Assembly (NCBI GenBank): GCA_016930375.1
Contig: JAFGGU010000048.1
Span: 1-54,114 of the forward strand
DNA: 54,114 nucleotides
From: Bacteroidales bacterium
GTDB lineage: Bacteria > Bacteroidota > Bacteroidia > Bacteroidales > UBA10428
Direction: 5' to 3'
Shown here: in pieces, positions 27,520-38,600 of the stretch
Position numbering within the stretch: position 1 is the stretch's first letter
Layout of the letters: the number at the start of each line of letters is the position of its first letter
Translations under genes and position numbers: made by a program
The notes under the pieces: generated by a model
Database searches by the model: none
The model's input: the letters and a program-made list of their open reading frames with translations, nothing else
Told to the model about the DNA's origin: nothing

Positions 27520-30500
27520 ATGAAAACTATATCTACCCGACCAACTATTTGCTTTTTTTTCTTCATGAGTCTCCTTTTCTATTTTGGAAATATTTTTTCA
27601 CAAACCGGCCAAACGCTTTTTGTTGACATTGCCAATACTTCCGGAATTGAAGACGGAAGCACGCTCTATCCTTTCAACACAATACAGGAGGGTATCGATG
27701 CAGCGGTGACCGGCGATACGGTCCTTGTTCATCCGGGAACTTATTTTGAGAATATCAGTATCGAATCTAAAGGAATAGTGTTGGGTTCCCTATTCCTCAT
27801 CTCGGAATTTGAAAGCTATATATCCAATACAATAATCGATGGCAATGCCATTGACAAGGTTGTATTCTTCCGGTACTCTGGGCCGAGCGTAATAAAAGGT
27901 TTTACCATTCAGCATGGCCGGGTTGCCTCCTATGGCGGAGGAGGCATACATTCCCTGGAAAGCACCCTCACAATCGATCATTGTGTGATTGTAAATAATA
28001 CACATGATCTTGAGGAAAGTTTTTATTCCGGGGGTATTGCGTGTATGGGAGGGACCAATACCATCATTAATTGCTTAATTTCCGGAAACCTTTCGACACA
28101 TGGTGTAGGAGCCATTGTTGCCAGGTTTGGTGAAGTCAACATTAAAAATTGCCTGATTACCAACAATACCGGAATCGAAGCGATTAATGTGAGCAATGAA
28201 TCAGGTTCCATCGTCAATTCAACCATTACCAGCAACATGGGCCAGTTCATCGCCGTGAGCTCCAATATGGCTGTTCAGAATTGTATTGTGTGGGATAACA
28301 ATAACGGTAGTTTTTATCTTGATTATATCACCAATATTACTTACACAAATGCGCATTTTTTGCTTGCCGGTGATGGTAACATATCGGCAAACCCGTTTTT
28401 TCAAAATCCCGACATGGGTGATTATAACTTACGGCTTGGCTCTCCGTGTATCGATATGGGAAATCCTGATCCCGGCTTTAATGATGTTGATGGTTCAAGG
28501 AATGACATGGGATGTTTCGGTGGCCCGCAGGGGATATCTTATACTTATCTTGATGGCCCGCCGATCATTATGGAAGTCGGTGTAAGTCCGTTTTATATTG
28601 CAGCAGATGAAGGCGCAGTAATTACTTCAAGAATCCTGGATTTGCCTTCCTCGGTCTCTTCTGTAATTGTGAATGTCGAAACTCCCGATGAAAATATAGT
28701 CGCCTCGATGAGTTTATATGATGACGGTGAACACTGGGACGGAGGAATCAATGACGGCTATTATGGTAATTTCATAATGCATGACTGGGTACCGGGAAAC
28801 CACTATTACCTGGATATTACTGCGACAGACAATGGCTCGCTTGTAAGTGAAGCGAATAATGCAGCTGGCATTGATATCATACCTGACCCCGATACGATCA
28901 GGATGGCCTTCACGTCTGCACCTCCGGCAATTGATGGCTCAGCTGATGATGTCATTTGGAACAACATCATCCCGAAAGACATAACAAAGCTGAAAAAAGG
29001 GACCCTGGAGAGTCCCGCTGATCTGTCCGCTGAATATAAGGCATGCTGGGACCTTGACAGCATCTATCTCCTGATTAGTGTAACCGACGACTCACTCGAC
29101 AATATCTACGGTGCCTGGAATGGTGAGACTGATAAGATCAATGTGGCATTTGACATGAACAACTCCAGAAACCGCAATCAGGATAATGATGACTTTTATT
29201 TTACCTTTTTGTGGCCGGAAGGATTTAACGTCTCAAGAGAATTCAACGGTTTTCATTACCGTCTTCAAACAAATTCTCAACACGATGGGTACCAGCTGGA
29301 AGTTGCCTTCTCACTTCAGGACCTCGGATATCCGTTGATGGATCACCTGGGATTTGATATCAGCGTAACAGACAGAGACGGTGAAGATCCGGCAACAACC
29401 GTGATCGGCTGGAACTCCTCGATCAATGGTGATTGGTGGGATACAAGATTGTACGGGGTTGCCCGTTTGATGGATTATACAGAGAATATGCCGGCACAGG
29501 CCATTAAAATTATCGATCTGGTTAATTTTCCCGAATGCGGTAATCCGGCAGGTAATATTTCGGTCAGACTGCTTAATTTCGGCTCCGAAGCCATTAACCA
29601 GTTTGACATTACCTATTCGGTTAACGGGATGGCGATCGGTGCACCAGAAACAGTAACCCTTCTCATATCGCCCAAAGATACTGTTGAATACACTTTTACT
29701 ACAACCGCCGACCTATCCATTACCGGTTATTATTCCTTATACGTATCGACACTTTTAAACAGTGGTGATCCCCATGCCAATCATGCACTCCAAACCAACA
29801 GGTTCGTTTTTGGAAATGATTCTTACGAAAACTGGACAAATTACAGCACCTGCAATGGACTGACCAGCAACTATACGCGTTGTGTCACTACAGATCATTT
29901 AGGCAATATCTGGGTGGGTAATCCTTATGGTGAGGTTTCAAAACTAGATGCAGCTACCGGGATATGGACTCTCTATAATAACAACAGTGGTTTGACAGGC
30001 AATGTACTGGATTTGCTGGAAGACCGCAATGGAAATATTTGGGTAGCGCTCGATACCTGGGGTTATGGAAAATTTGACGGCACATCCTGGACAATCTATG
30101 ATAACTTTACGCATGTACTGTCACTTTCTGAAGACCATGCGGGCAATATCTGGCTGGGAAGCTGGGGCTCTGGTGCAGCCAAACTTGAAACCGTTTCGCA
30201 TACATTGACAATTTACAATACTGCTAATAGCGGTATAGCCGGCAATATAATATGGGATGGCGGGATAATGGAAGATGCGGATCATACCATGTGGTTCGGT
30301 ATGATCGGAGGTTTTGGTGATACAGGAGGCCTGAGCAAATTTGACGGTACCACCTGGAGCAATTACAATACAAGCAACAGCGGCATTCCTTCCAATGGTG
30401 TATTGTGTTCCTTAATGGATAATACCGGAAATGTGTGGCTGGGATTTGGCTGGAATGGTTATGGCGTTACCCGGTTCGACGGATCTTCCTGGATTACCTA

Positions 30501-32343
30501 TAATACCGGAAACAGCGACCTTATTTCGGATCAGGTTTATTCACTGTATCAGGATCAAATGGGAAATATCTGGTTTGGCACTTATTCCGGACTGAGCAAA
30601 TTCGATGGCAGCACATGGGAAAGCTTTACCATGGAAAACAGCGGGCTTTCCAGTAATACAATTTATTCCATTACTGAGGATTTTCAGGGCAGTATCCTGA
30701 TCGCTACTGATAACGGATTGTGCAGGTATACGCCCCAGATGCCTCACTTTACCAGGATATGGTCCGGCAACGGCATGGATCATATGAATTTTTATGCCAT
30801 GAGGGCGCAGCTTGACGGTACTGATATGCAGCCCGGAGACGAGATCGGTATTTTTGACGGAGAGCTATGCGTGGGGGCCGGGGTACTGACAGAAGTCCTC
30901 AACGGCACCGATTACCTTGAGATCAGGGTGTCTCGTGATGATCCTGAAACTCCTGAAATCGACGGTTATATAACCGGGCACCTGGCCACTTTCAAATTGT
31001 GGAATGCCAGCGAGGAAAGGGAATCATTCACCTATGACATCACTTACCTGATAGGCAATAACACACTGGATGCCGGGGCCTCCTGCTGGTACGAAATCAC
31101 GGGAACGTCCCAGGTTGAACAGGTAATTTCCCTGGCAAATGGATGGAACATATTTTCCTTAAACGTTGTACCGGATAATACAGCCATGCTGGCCATTGTT
31201 CAGCCCCTGATTGATGCTGGCAGTCTGGTTAAAATCCAAAATGAGACCGGGGCCGCCATAGAGCCTTTACCACTCAATATGGGTTGGAATGACAACATCG
31301 GGAACTGGGCGGCAACCGAAGGATACAAGATCCGGGTCAATCAAAATACCAACCTGACTGTTACCGGAATACCCATCAGTGAACCCACTGATATTGATCT
31401 CAATACCGGATGGAACATTATCGGTTATCCTGCCGCTGCATCCCAGAATGCAATGACGGTCCTAAATGACCTGGTTGTTTCGGAAAATCTGATGAAAGTG
31501 CAGGATGAAGCCGGCGCTGCCATCGAGCCTATGCCGCTGAACATGGGATGGGTCAACAACATCGGAGATTTTGAACCGGGAGAAGGTTATAAGGTACGGG
31601 TAGCAAATATTAGTAACCTGACCATCGATCCTTCCGGAACAGGCGGTTTGAAATCAACCCGACAGGTCACTGGCATTCCCCAGCATTTCATCAAGGCCTG
31701 GAATGGGAATGGGTATGACCATATGAACATTTACCTCACCCTCACAACTGAGGAGGGTTCAGCACTTCAGTCCGGCGATGAAATTGCCTTATTTGACGGC
31801 GATCTTTGCGTAGGCACAGTCAAAATAGGTAATCATTTACAGAATCTATATTCCCTGGTTGTTTCCGCCGACGATCCTACAACTTCAGAAATCCTGGATG
31901 GTTTCACAGCCGGGAATGCCATGACTTTCAAATTGTGGCGTGCTGCTGACAATTCCGAGATCAGGATTCGATCGGTTTATTACCTGCCGGGGTATTCTGA
32001 TGTATTTGAACCGTTAGGAACAACCGTGGCGGGATTGAACTTGGAAAGCAATGGAATAAACACCTGGACAACATCCCTGGGTGACAATTACCCGAATCCT
32101 TTCAGGGAGGAAACCACCATACCTTACAATCTTGGCAAAACAGCACAGGTTGAGTTGACCATTTACGATGTGCTGGGACAGCGGATCACCACACTGTTGA
32201 AAGCCACACAGGAACCGGGTTCCTATACAATTGTCTGGGACGGCGCCAATAACCAGCAGGAAAAGGTGAAGGCAGGGATTTACTTTTGCAGGATGGTAGC
32301 GGAAAATGAAGTACTGGTGAAAACGATTGAAGTGATTGATTAA
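27520..32343 (+). CDS. Exported beta-helix / CBM9-like / propeller protein with T9SS sorting domain
   Basis: ATG at 27520 is chosen over 27496 because it begins directly with a signal peptide (MKTISTRPTICFFFFMSLLF), giving 1607 residues. Domains: right-handed beta-helix (31-341), Ig-like domain with LYDDGEHWDGG loop (346-457), CBM9-like (458-654), CARDB-like (657-766), one seven-bladed Reg_prop propeller (771-1072), A module (1076-1197), duplicated B module (1202-1374), second A module (1387-1504), T9SS sorting domain (1521-1607). The order matches residues 2088-4084 of the giant protein, with one CARDB-propeller pair fewer, so the two genes are paralogues. Promoter copy 2 lies upstream; the next gene begins 55 bp downstream. 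Glycan binding is inferred from CBM9-like and beta-helix parts. Confidence 0.91.
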   Translation: MKTISTRPTICFFFFMSLLFYFGNIFSQTGQTLFVDIANTSGIEDGSTLYPFNTIQEGIDAAVTGDTVLVHPGTYFENISIESKGIVLGSLFLISEFESYISNTIIDGNAIDKVVFFRYSGPSVIKGFTIQHGRVASYGGGGIHSLESTLTIDHCVIVNNTHDLEESFYSGGIACMGGTNTIINCLISGNLSTHGVGAIVARFGEVNIKNCLITNNTGIEAINVSNESGSIVNSTITSNMGQFIAVSSNMAVQNCIVWDNNNGSFYLDYITNITYTNAHFLLAGDGNISANPFFQNPDMGDYNLRLGSPCIDMGNPDPGFNDVDGSRNDMGCFGGPQGISYTYLDGPPIIMEVGVSPFYIAADEGAVITSRILDLPSSVSSVIVNVETPDENIVASMSLYDDGEHWDGGINDGYYGNFIMHDWVPGNHYYLDITATDNGSLVSEANNAAGIDIIPDPDTIRMAFTSAPPAIDGSADDVIWNNIIPKDITKLKKGTLESPADLSAEYKACWDLDSIYLLISVTDDSLDNIYGAWNGETDKINVAFDMNNSRNRNQDNDDFYFTFLWPEGFNVSREFNGFHYRLQTNSQHDGYQLEVAFSLQDLGYPLMDHLGFDISVTDRDGEDPATTVIGWNSSINGDWWDTRLYGVARLMDYTENMPAQAIKIIDLVNFPECGNPAGNISVRLLNFGSEAINQFDITYSVNGMAIGAPETVTLLISPKDTVEYTFTTTADLSITGYYSLYVSTLLNSGDPHANHALQTNRFVFGNDSYENWTNYSTCNGLTSNYTRCVTTDHLGNIWVGNPYGEVSKLDAATGIWTLYNNNSGLTGNVLDLLEDRNGNIWVALDTWGYGKFDGTSWTIYDNFTHVLSLSEDHAGNIWLGSWGSGAAKLETVSHTLTIYNTANSGIAGNIIWDGGIMEDADHTMWFGMIGGFGDTGGLSKFDGTTWSNYNTSNSGIPSNGVLCSLMDNTGNVWLGFGWNGYGVTRFDGSSWITYNTGNSDLISDQVYSLYQDQMGNIWFGTYSGLSKFDGSTWESFTMENSGLSSNTIYSITEDFQGSILIATDNGLCRYTPQMPHFTRIWSGNGMDHMNFYAMRAQLDGTDMQPGDEIGIFDGELCVGAGVLTEVLNGTDYLEIRVSRDDPETPEIDGYITGHLATFKLWNASEERESFTYDITYLIGNNTLDAGASCWYEITGTSQVEQVISLANGWNIFSLNVVPDNTAMLAIVQPLIDAGSLVKIQNETGAAIEPLPLNMGWNDNIGNWAATEGYKIRVNQNTNLTVTGIPISEPTDIDLNTGWNIIGYPAAASQNAMTVLNDLVVSENLMKVQDEAGAAIEPMPLNMGWVNNIGDFEPGEGYKVRVANISNLTIDPSGTGGLKSTRQVTGIPQHFIKAWNGNGYDHMNIYLTLTTEEGSALQSGDEIALFDGDLCVGTVKIGNHLQNLYSLVVSADDPTTSEILDGFTAGNAMTFKLWRAADNSEIRIRSVYYLPGYSDVFEPLGTTVAGLNLESNGINTWTTSLGDNYPNPFREETTIPYNLGKTAQVELTIYDVLGQRITTLLKATQEPGSYTIVWDGANNQQEKVKAGIYFCRMVAENEVLVKTIEVID

Positions 32344-32398
32344 TGAACAGATTTTATATAAAACTCTTTTTTTGGACTAACCAGACATTTACAATTTG

Positions 32399-35300
32399 AT
32401 GAAACTATCCTTCATTTCCAGTATTTATGTGATTTTAGTTTTTCTTTCTATTCACATCTTCTCCAGCGGCCAAATCCCAACCAACGGACTGGTGGCGTAT
32501 TATCCTTTTAATGGGAATGCCAATGACGAAAGCGGGAATGGTAACAATGGAATTGCCGACTCTCAGGTAGGCTTCGCTTCTAACAGTGCCGGATCCTATG
32601 CCCAATATACTCTGGGATTCTCAAACTATACCGTTGCCATTCCTGCCAGTACCTCGTTGGATTTTTCCACTGCTTCCGGCATCACTTTTTCAGCCTGGAT
32701 CAGAGATGATAATGAATGTGAATCCTGTGAATTCACTGTGCTGTCCCGATTGGACGGCAGCGGATCAAATAATCATGAATTTGCTTTAAAAATAAAGGAA
32801 GGTTTGCTCACGGGAATTTTATACAATTCTCCTACAAGTGATACCTTGAAGACAAGTAAAAACCTGATCAAAAACAGGTGGTACCATATTGTTCTTATAT
32901 GGAACGGACAGAACAGCATCCTGTCATATTATATCGACGGTGTATTGGATACAACGAAGATTGCCACTATTATTTCGCTTCAAAATACACAACAATCCAT
33001 CAATATAGGTTTTTTTATCGGTGCAATCAATGACCTCAGGATCTATAACAGGGCACTCAATGAGCCAGAGGTTTCTGCCCTCTATGCAGAAGGTTTATGG
33101 CCTTTGCAGGAAAAGGATAATGGTAACCTGACTGATTTTCGCGATGGAACAACCTATCAAACGGAAAAAATTGGTAATCAGTGGTGGACTAGAGAGAATA
33201 TGGCCTATGCCCCGGAAGAATTAACTGACTACGGTTATTTCCCTTATCCTAACGGGTATGAAATGCAAAATGGGATCCTGTATACCCTTAATTTTTATAT
33301 GCAAAGCTGCCCTTGTGGATGGCATGTTCCTTCTTATGCTGAATGGGATGAATTGGCCACCTACCTTGGAGGAAGAGAGAATGCCGGCGGCAAAATGAAG
33401 GAGGATGGCACATTACACTGGACACCACCCAACATAGCAGCAACCAACGAAAGCGGATTTACCGCTCTTCCCACTGGTAAGATAGATTATGTCGGTGATT
33501 ATACTGGTTACGGTGATTATACACAATTCTGGTCAAGTTCCGGGCATCACTATTACGGTGGTTATCAACTGATCACGCACCTTTCCTTCAACTCATCATT
33601 TTTAGATTACGGCATGGCACAGCACTATGAAGGATTGTCGGTTCGCTGTGTCAGGGACAGTGAAAGTCTTGACAGTGATAACGATGGCATTCCGAACTGT
33701 CAGGAATGCATTGAATTCAATGCAAATCTGGATACAGACAATGACAGCATACCAAATTCCATCGAAGATATAAACCAGGATGGAGATTTTGAGAATGATG
33801 ATACGGACAGCGACGGACTTCCCAATTTTATCGACACCGATGATGACGGGGATGGAACGCCGACAGTTGATGAAGACAGCAATCACGATGGTGATCCGAC
33901 CAATGATGACAGCAATAACAACGGAGTTCCCGATTATAAAGAACCGATGAGCAACAGGCACTTTAATGCGGTCTTTGCGGGAGATGGAATTGATTGTATG
34001 TATTTCACCGCAACATCTGCAAAAATCAACGGTTCAGATATGCAGCCGGGTGATGAGATCGGAATTTTCGATGGAGGGCTTTGTGTAGGAAGAGGCATTC
34101 TGACCGTAATTCCGACAAGTAGTAATCCTTTTGAGATCAAGGTTTCAAGAGATAATCCGGAGACACCTTACAACGATGGTTACACTGTCGGTCATCAGGC
34201 GAGTTTTAAGATATGGGATACCAGTGAACAAAAGGAATCATCTGTTTACGAAATAACCTTTCTAAGTGGCGATAACAACTTTGCAACCGGTGTAACCAGT
34301 ACGTACCAGATAAATTATGAGATGCAGACAGATCAGCTTATACTCCTTGCTGAAGGTTGGAATATAATATCATTTCATGTTGTCCCTGACATTATTGATA
34401 TGATGCAAATTGTTCAACCCTTGATTCAGGCAGGTAACCTGGTGAAGTTACAGGACGAAGCAGGCGCATCCATTGAAATCAATCCACTCAATACCAACTG
34501 GTTCAATAATATAGGAAACTGGAGTATTTCAGAAGGTTATAAGCTGAGGACTAATACACCCGGAACTTTCTCAGTTACAGGACTTCCCTCTACCCAGGCA
34601 ATGGAAATACCCTTGCTGACCGGGTGGAACATCATAGGATATCCTTATTCCTCACCTCAGAACGCCATGACACTGCTCAGTGAACTTATTTCCTCCGGCA
34701 GTTTGAGGAAAGTTCAGGACGAATCCGGCAATGCCATTGAACCATTAGCCGGATATACGGGGTGGATCGACAATGTTGTAGAATTTAATCCTGGTAAAGG
34801 TTATAAAATCCGAGTTTCCGGTGATGCCCTATTAACTATCAATCCCCCCGGTCCAGGAGGACTTAAATCGACCCGGTCTGAAGCAAGCGTGCCGCATCAT
34901 TTCAAAACAGCCTGGATGGGGAATGGCTATGACCATATGAATGTTTATCTCAGCGTGGATTCTGAAGACGGTTCAACCCTCCAACCGGGAGACGAAATTG
35001 CCGTGTATGATGGCATTCTTTGTGTAGGTGCGTTTCGCATCGGGAATCAGCCTCAGAGTCAGCATTTGCTTTCATTGATCGTATCAGCCGACGATCCTAC
35101 CACCTCGGAAACCGACGGATTCACAACGGGAAATACCATGGAATTCAGGGTATGGAGGGCTGCTGATAATGCTGAGATCATGATTCAATCCGTTGATTAC
35201 CTCCCGGGATATTTTGAGGCATTTGAACCGTTAGGAACCACTATGGCGTTACTGAACGTGGAAAGCAGTGCTATGAATACCTTGACAACCTCATTGGGGG

Positions 35301-35557
35301 ACAATTACCCGAATCCGTTCAGGGAGGAAACCATTATATCTTACACTATTGGCGAAAAGACGGAAGTTGATATTGCAATTTACAACATGCTCGGACAGAG
35401 GGTCAAGACTCTGGTGATGGGTTTAATGGAACAAGGATCCTTTGAAACAATATGGGATGGAACCAATCAGCATAAGGACAAGGTAAGTGCAGGGATTTAT
35501 TGGTGTAGGATGGTGGTGAAGGATGAAGTGATTGTGAAAATAATAGAATTATTTTAA
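32399..35557 (+). CDS. Exported LamG-FISUMP-thrombospondin-3 protein with T9SS sorting domain
   Basis: ATG at 32399 is used (an in-frame TTG lies one codon earlier), giving 1052 residues with a signal peptide ending SSGQ. Domains: LamG-like lectin fold (26-231, GLVAYYPFNGNANDESGNGN), FISUMP domain (241-423, CGWHVP, SGFTALP, WSSSGHH, SVRCVRD), Asp-rich thrombospondin type 3 calcium-binding repeats (424-516, DSDNDGIPN, DTDSDGLPN), A module (519-638), duplicated B module (643-821), A module (831-948), T9SS sorting domain (966-1052). It starts 55 bp after the previous gene with no terminator between, so it is probably driven by promoter copy 2. Its C-terminus is closest to that of its upstream neighbour (YPNPFREET in both). 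Confidence 0.91.
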   Translation: MKLSFISSIYVILVFLSIHIFSSGQIPTNGLVAYYPFNGNANDESGNGNNGIADSQVGFASNSAGSYAQYTLGFSNYTVAIPASTSLDFSTASGITFSAWIRDDNECESCEFTVLSRLDGSGSNNHEFALKIKEGLLTGILYNSPTSDTLKTSKNLIKNRWYHIVLIWNGQNSILSYYIDGVLDTTKIATIISLQNTQQSINIGFFIGAINDLRIYNRALNEPEVSALYAEGLWPLQEKDNGNLTDFRDGTTYQTEKIGNQWWTRENMAYAPEELTDYGYFPYPNGYEMQNGILYTLNFYMQSCPCGWHVPSYAEWDELATYLGGRENAGGKMKEDGTLHWTPPNIAATNESGFTALPTGKIDYVGDYTGYGDYTQFWSSSGHHYYGGYQLITHLSFNSSFLDYGMAQHYEGLSVRCVRDSESLDSDNDGIPNCQECIEFNANLDTDNDSIPNSIEDINQDGDFENDDTDSDGLPNFIDTDDDGDGTPTVDEDSNHDGDPTNDDSNNNGVPDYKEPMSNRHFNAVFAGDGIDCMYFTATSAKINGSDMQPGDEIGIFDGGLCVGRGILTVIPTSSNPFEIKVSRDNPETPYNDGYTVGHQASFKIWDTSEQKESSVYEITFLSGDNNFATGVTSTYQINYEMQTDQLILLAEGWNIISFHVVPDIIDMMQIVQPLIQAGNLVKLQDEAGASIEINPLNTNWFNNIGNWSISEGYKLRTNTPGTFSVTGLPSTQAMEIPLLTGWNIIGYPYSSPQNAMTLLSELISSGSLRKVQDESGNAIEPLAGYTGWIDNVVEFNPGKGYKIRVSGDALLTINPPGPGGLKSTRSEASVPHHFKTAWMGNGYDHMNVYLSVDSEDGSTLQPGDEIAVYDGILCVGAFRIGNQPQSQHLLSLIVSADDPTTSETDGFTTGNTMEFRVWRAADNAEIMIQSVDYLPGYFEAFEPLGTTMALLNVESSAMNTLTTSLGDNYPNPFREETIISYTIGEKTEVDIAIYNMLGQRVKTLVMGLMEQGSFETIWDGTNQHKDKVSAGIYWCRMVVKDEVIVKIIELF

Positions 35558-35643
35558 AACAACAAATAGTGCAACCATAAAAAAGATATTCATTAATACT
35601 TATTGGAGTCTTCTTTTGGATTTAATAAAAAAAGATAATATCG

Positions 35644-38600
35644 ATGAAAACAGTCATTCTATTATTGAGGACAAATCTTATTGTCCTTGCATTATTGTTT
35701 CAGATTAATATTCACAATATATATGCCCAACCTAAAAGTCTTGACAGACACCTTACAAAAGAGGAAATGTCAAAGCTAAATTATGAACTGAAAGGAATCT
35801 CATTTAAGTATAAAGAACAAAAACCTTTTTTCAGGTCCAAAGAAATCAAAGAATCGTTTAAGCAATACACCAAGTTCAAATCTAGGCATCTTGATATAAG
35901 AAACATTGAAACTGAAAATCCTGAAATAGATGTATTGATTAAATGCCTGCCCGCAGCAAAAACAAAGCTGAATGAATTATTGCATAATCAGACATTCATT
36001 GATTTTAGTGAATATTCCTTCGCTCTTGGAACAATATCGATCAACAATTTAAACGAACTCAGCAAAATACCTGAAGTAATTTCCGTTGAGCCTTCAATGA
36101 AATTAAGAAAGCTTTTAGATACTAGTGTTGATGATATCAATGCAAATGACGTATGGACAGGAAATACTACTGTACAACTTGATACAAATATTGATGGGAC
36201 AGGAGTATATGTTGGAATCATTGATGGTACTCCATTTGAAGAACATATAACCTTTAAAGATGAATATGGTAATTCACGGATAAAGGAAAAATTTAATGTA
36301 AGTGGATCACCAGATGATCATGGAACTCATGTAGGGGGGATTGCAGCAGGACGTGGTGATGCGGATACGAATAGAGGAGTTGCATACAATTCAAATATTC
36401 TATTTGGTGGATATTCTAGTGATGATTTTATTAACTATAATGACTATGTTTCAATTACATCGAACACTTTCTTAAAATCCTTTTATGAAATGGTATCTTA
36501 TGTAGGTCAATCACCTTTAATCGTAAATGCAAGTTTAGGTTGGGAATTAGGACCTCATGATGGCACAACAAATTTTGAACAAGCTATTAATGGAATCATT
36601 CTAGAGAACGAAGTAGCACTTGTCGTATCTGCAGGCAATGCAGGGGATCAAGGTTTCGGTATTTGTAAACATTATCGTGATTCAATAGCAATTGGAGAGG
36701 CTATTTCATTCACAATCCTTGATTATGATTTTCGTGGAAACAATGTTCCTGAATTAAAAATTGAAATATGGTATGGTGAAGGAGCAAATTTAGATGTACA
36801 GGTAGAAGTTGATGGTTCAACTAGTTCATGGGTAATGCTTGGACAAGAGGAAACTTGGTTTTATCATAATACGGATAGAGTATCCATAAGTAATTATGGA
36901 CCAGATGTTAACAATAATGACAATGTAATAACACTTGGTTTTAATGACATAATTGGTGATAATATCTACATTCCTCCTAATTTAACAGGGATAGTTATTA
37001 ATTTGAGAAATAATGGTAATGCAAATGCTATAATTGATGCATACAGTCGTGAAGAATGTAGCCCTCATGCACCAAAAGTTTCTTTTTTTAATGGTGATTC
37101 GCATCAAACATTATCATTACCAGCTACATCTGCAGAAGTTATAACTGTTACTGCTTATGATGAATGGAATGGACTTACGGCTCATTATAGTAGCCAGGGA
37201 CCATTGAGAATTGAAAATGGGATAACAAAACCAGATATAACTGCACCAGGGTCTAGTATTTTTTCTGCAATGAAAAATGGTGGTTATGGATTGATGTCTG
37301 GAACCAGTATGGCCGCGCCACATGTCACAGGAGCAATTGCTCTACTGCTGCAGAATTTTAAAGAACTAAGTCCTCAAGAAATTAAAGACATTTTAAAAAA
37401 ATCTGCTTTTAATAATGGTAATATGCCAAAAGAAAGATGGGGGGCCGGAAAATTGGACATCCTCGCTGCCTACGAATACATGGTAGGCTATATGTCAGGC
37501 ATAAGAAAAGCTGAATTCAAGAACGCCTTTGAGTTGCATAAGAATTCAACCAATAACAGTTACTTCAATAAATTGACAGGATTGCCAATTGAGGAGGTAA
37601 TAAGTTATAACGGTTTGCAAAAGCAAGAGATGACCAATGGTGCGCTTGTACTTGTTTCAAATAATAACCTTGCCTTCTGGCTCAGTGAAACGATCTGGAA
37701 TAAATGGGAGGAATTGGGCAACGTGAGTTCCTCACTCGGAATGCCTGTTTCCACTGAATATGTAGATAATGAAAACAAAACTAGAGTAGATTTTGAGAAC
37801 GGCTATTTGTACCTGGATGGAAACGGGGTGACCATTGGAGAGTACCCGGTTCAACCGGCTTACCTTGCCGGGAGAATTATTCCTGAACAGGTATTTGTAA
37901 ATTCTGCCGTTGATTTTAAAGTTCTTTATGTTGATCCGTCCAACCAAGCACCGCAAAATATTTACCTAGTCTTGGACGAAGTTGAGATACCCATCAATTA
38001 TGATGGCTATCCCGATCCATCTTCAACCACATGGGAGGAAGGCGTTGAATATACTTACACCCATTCTTTTAATGGTACAGGAACCTATAATTACTATTTT
38101 AAGGCATTCTCGGCAATTGGAGATAATATTAGAGAACCGGATGGTTTTGAAGATCAGATTGCAGTTATATTAAACGCTGACGGCTGGGATATTCGTGTTG
38201 CAGATATTACGGCAATTCCAACTTACATGACATCCGGTCAGGATGTTCTATTAAGAGTCTTTGTAAACAATAATTCAGACAGTCCCGATAAAATATATAC
38301 AAATGTAGACTATCGCTTTGAATTGTACAATCCGTCCGGAAACCTTATTGATGAATCATCAGGTACAATCGCTAGTCTTTCTCAGGGACAAACCATCACT
38401 ATTTCAGAATACCTGACTACAGAAAATACGGAGGGAAATTACCGGTGTATTTTTACGGTAACTAATGAAAAAGATGAAGACATCTCCAATAATACTATTT
38501 CCAAATCACTGATAGTTGGCCAGGATGGTCCGACAAGACAATATTTATTTACAAATTCAGATTCATGGGTGTATTTTGATGAGAATGATTTGGTGCATGA

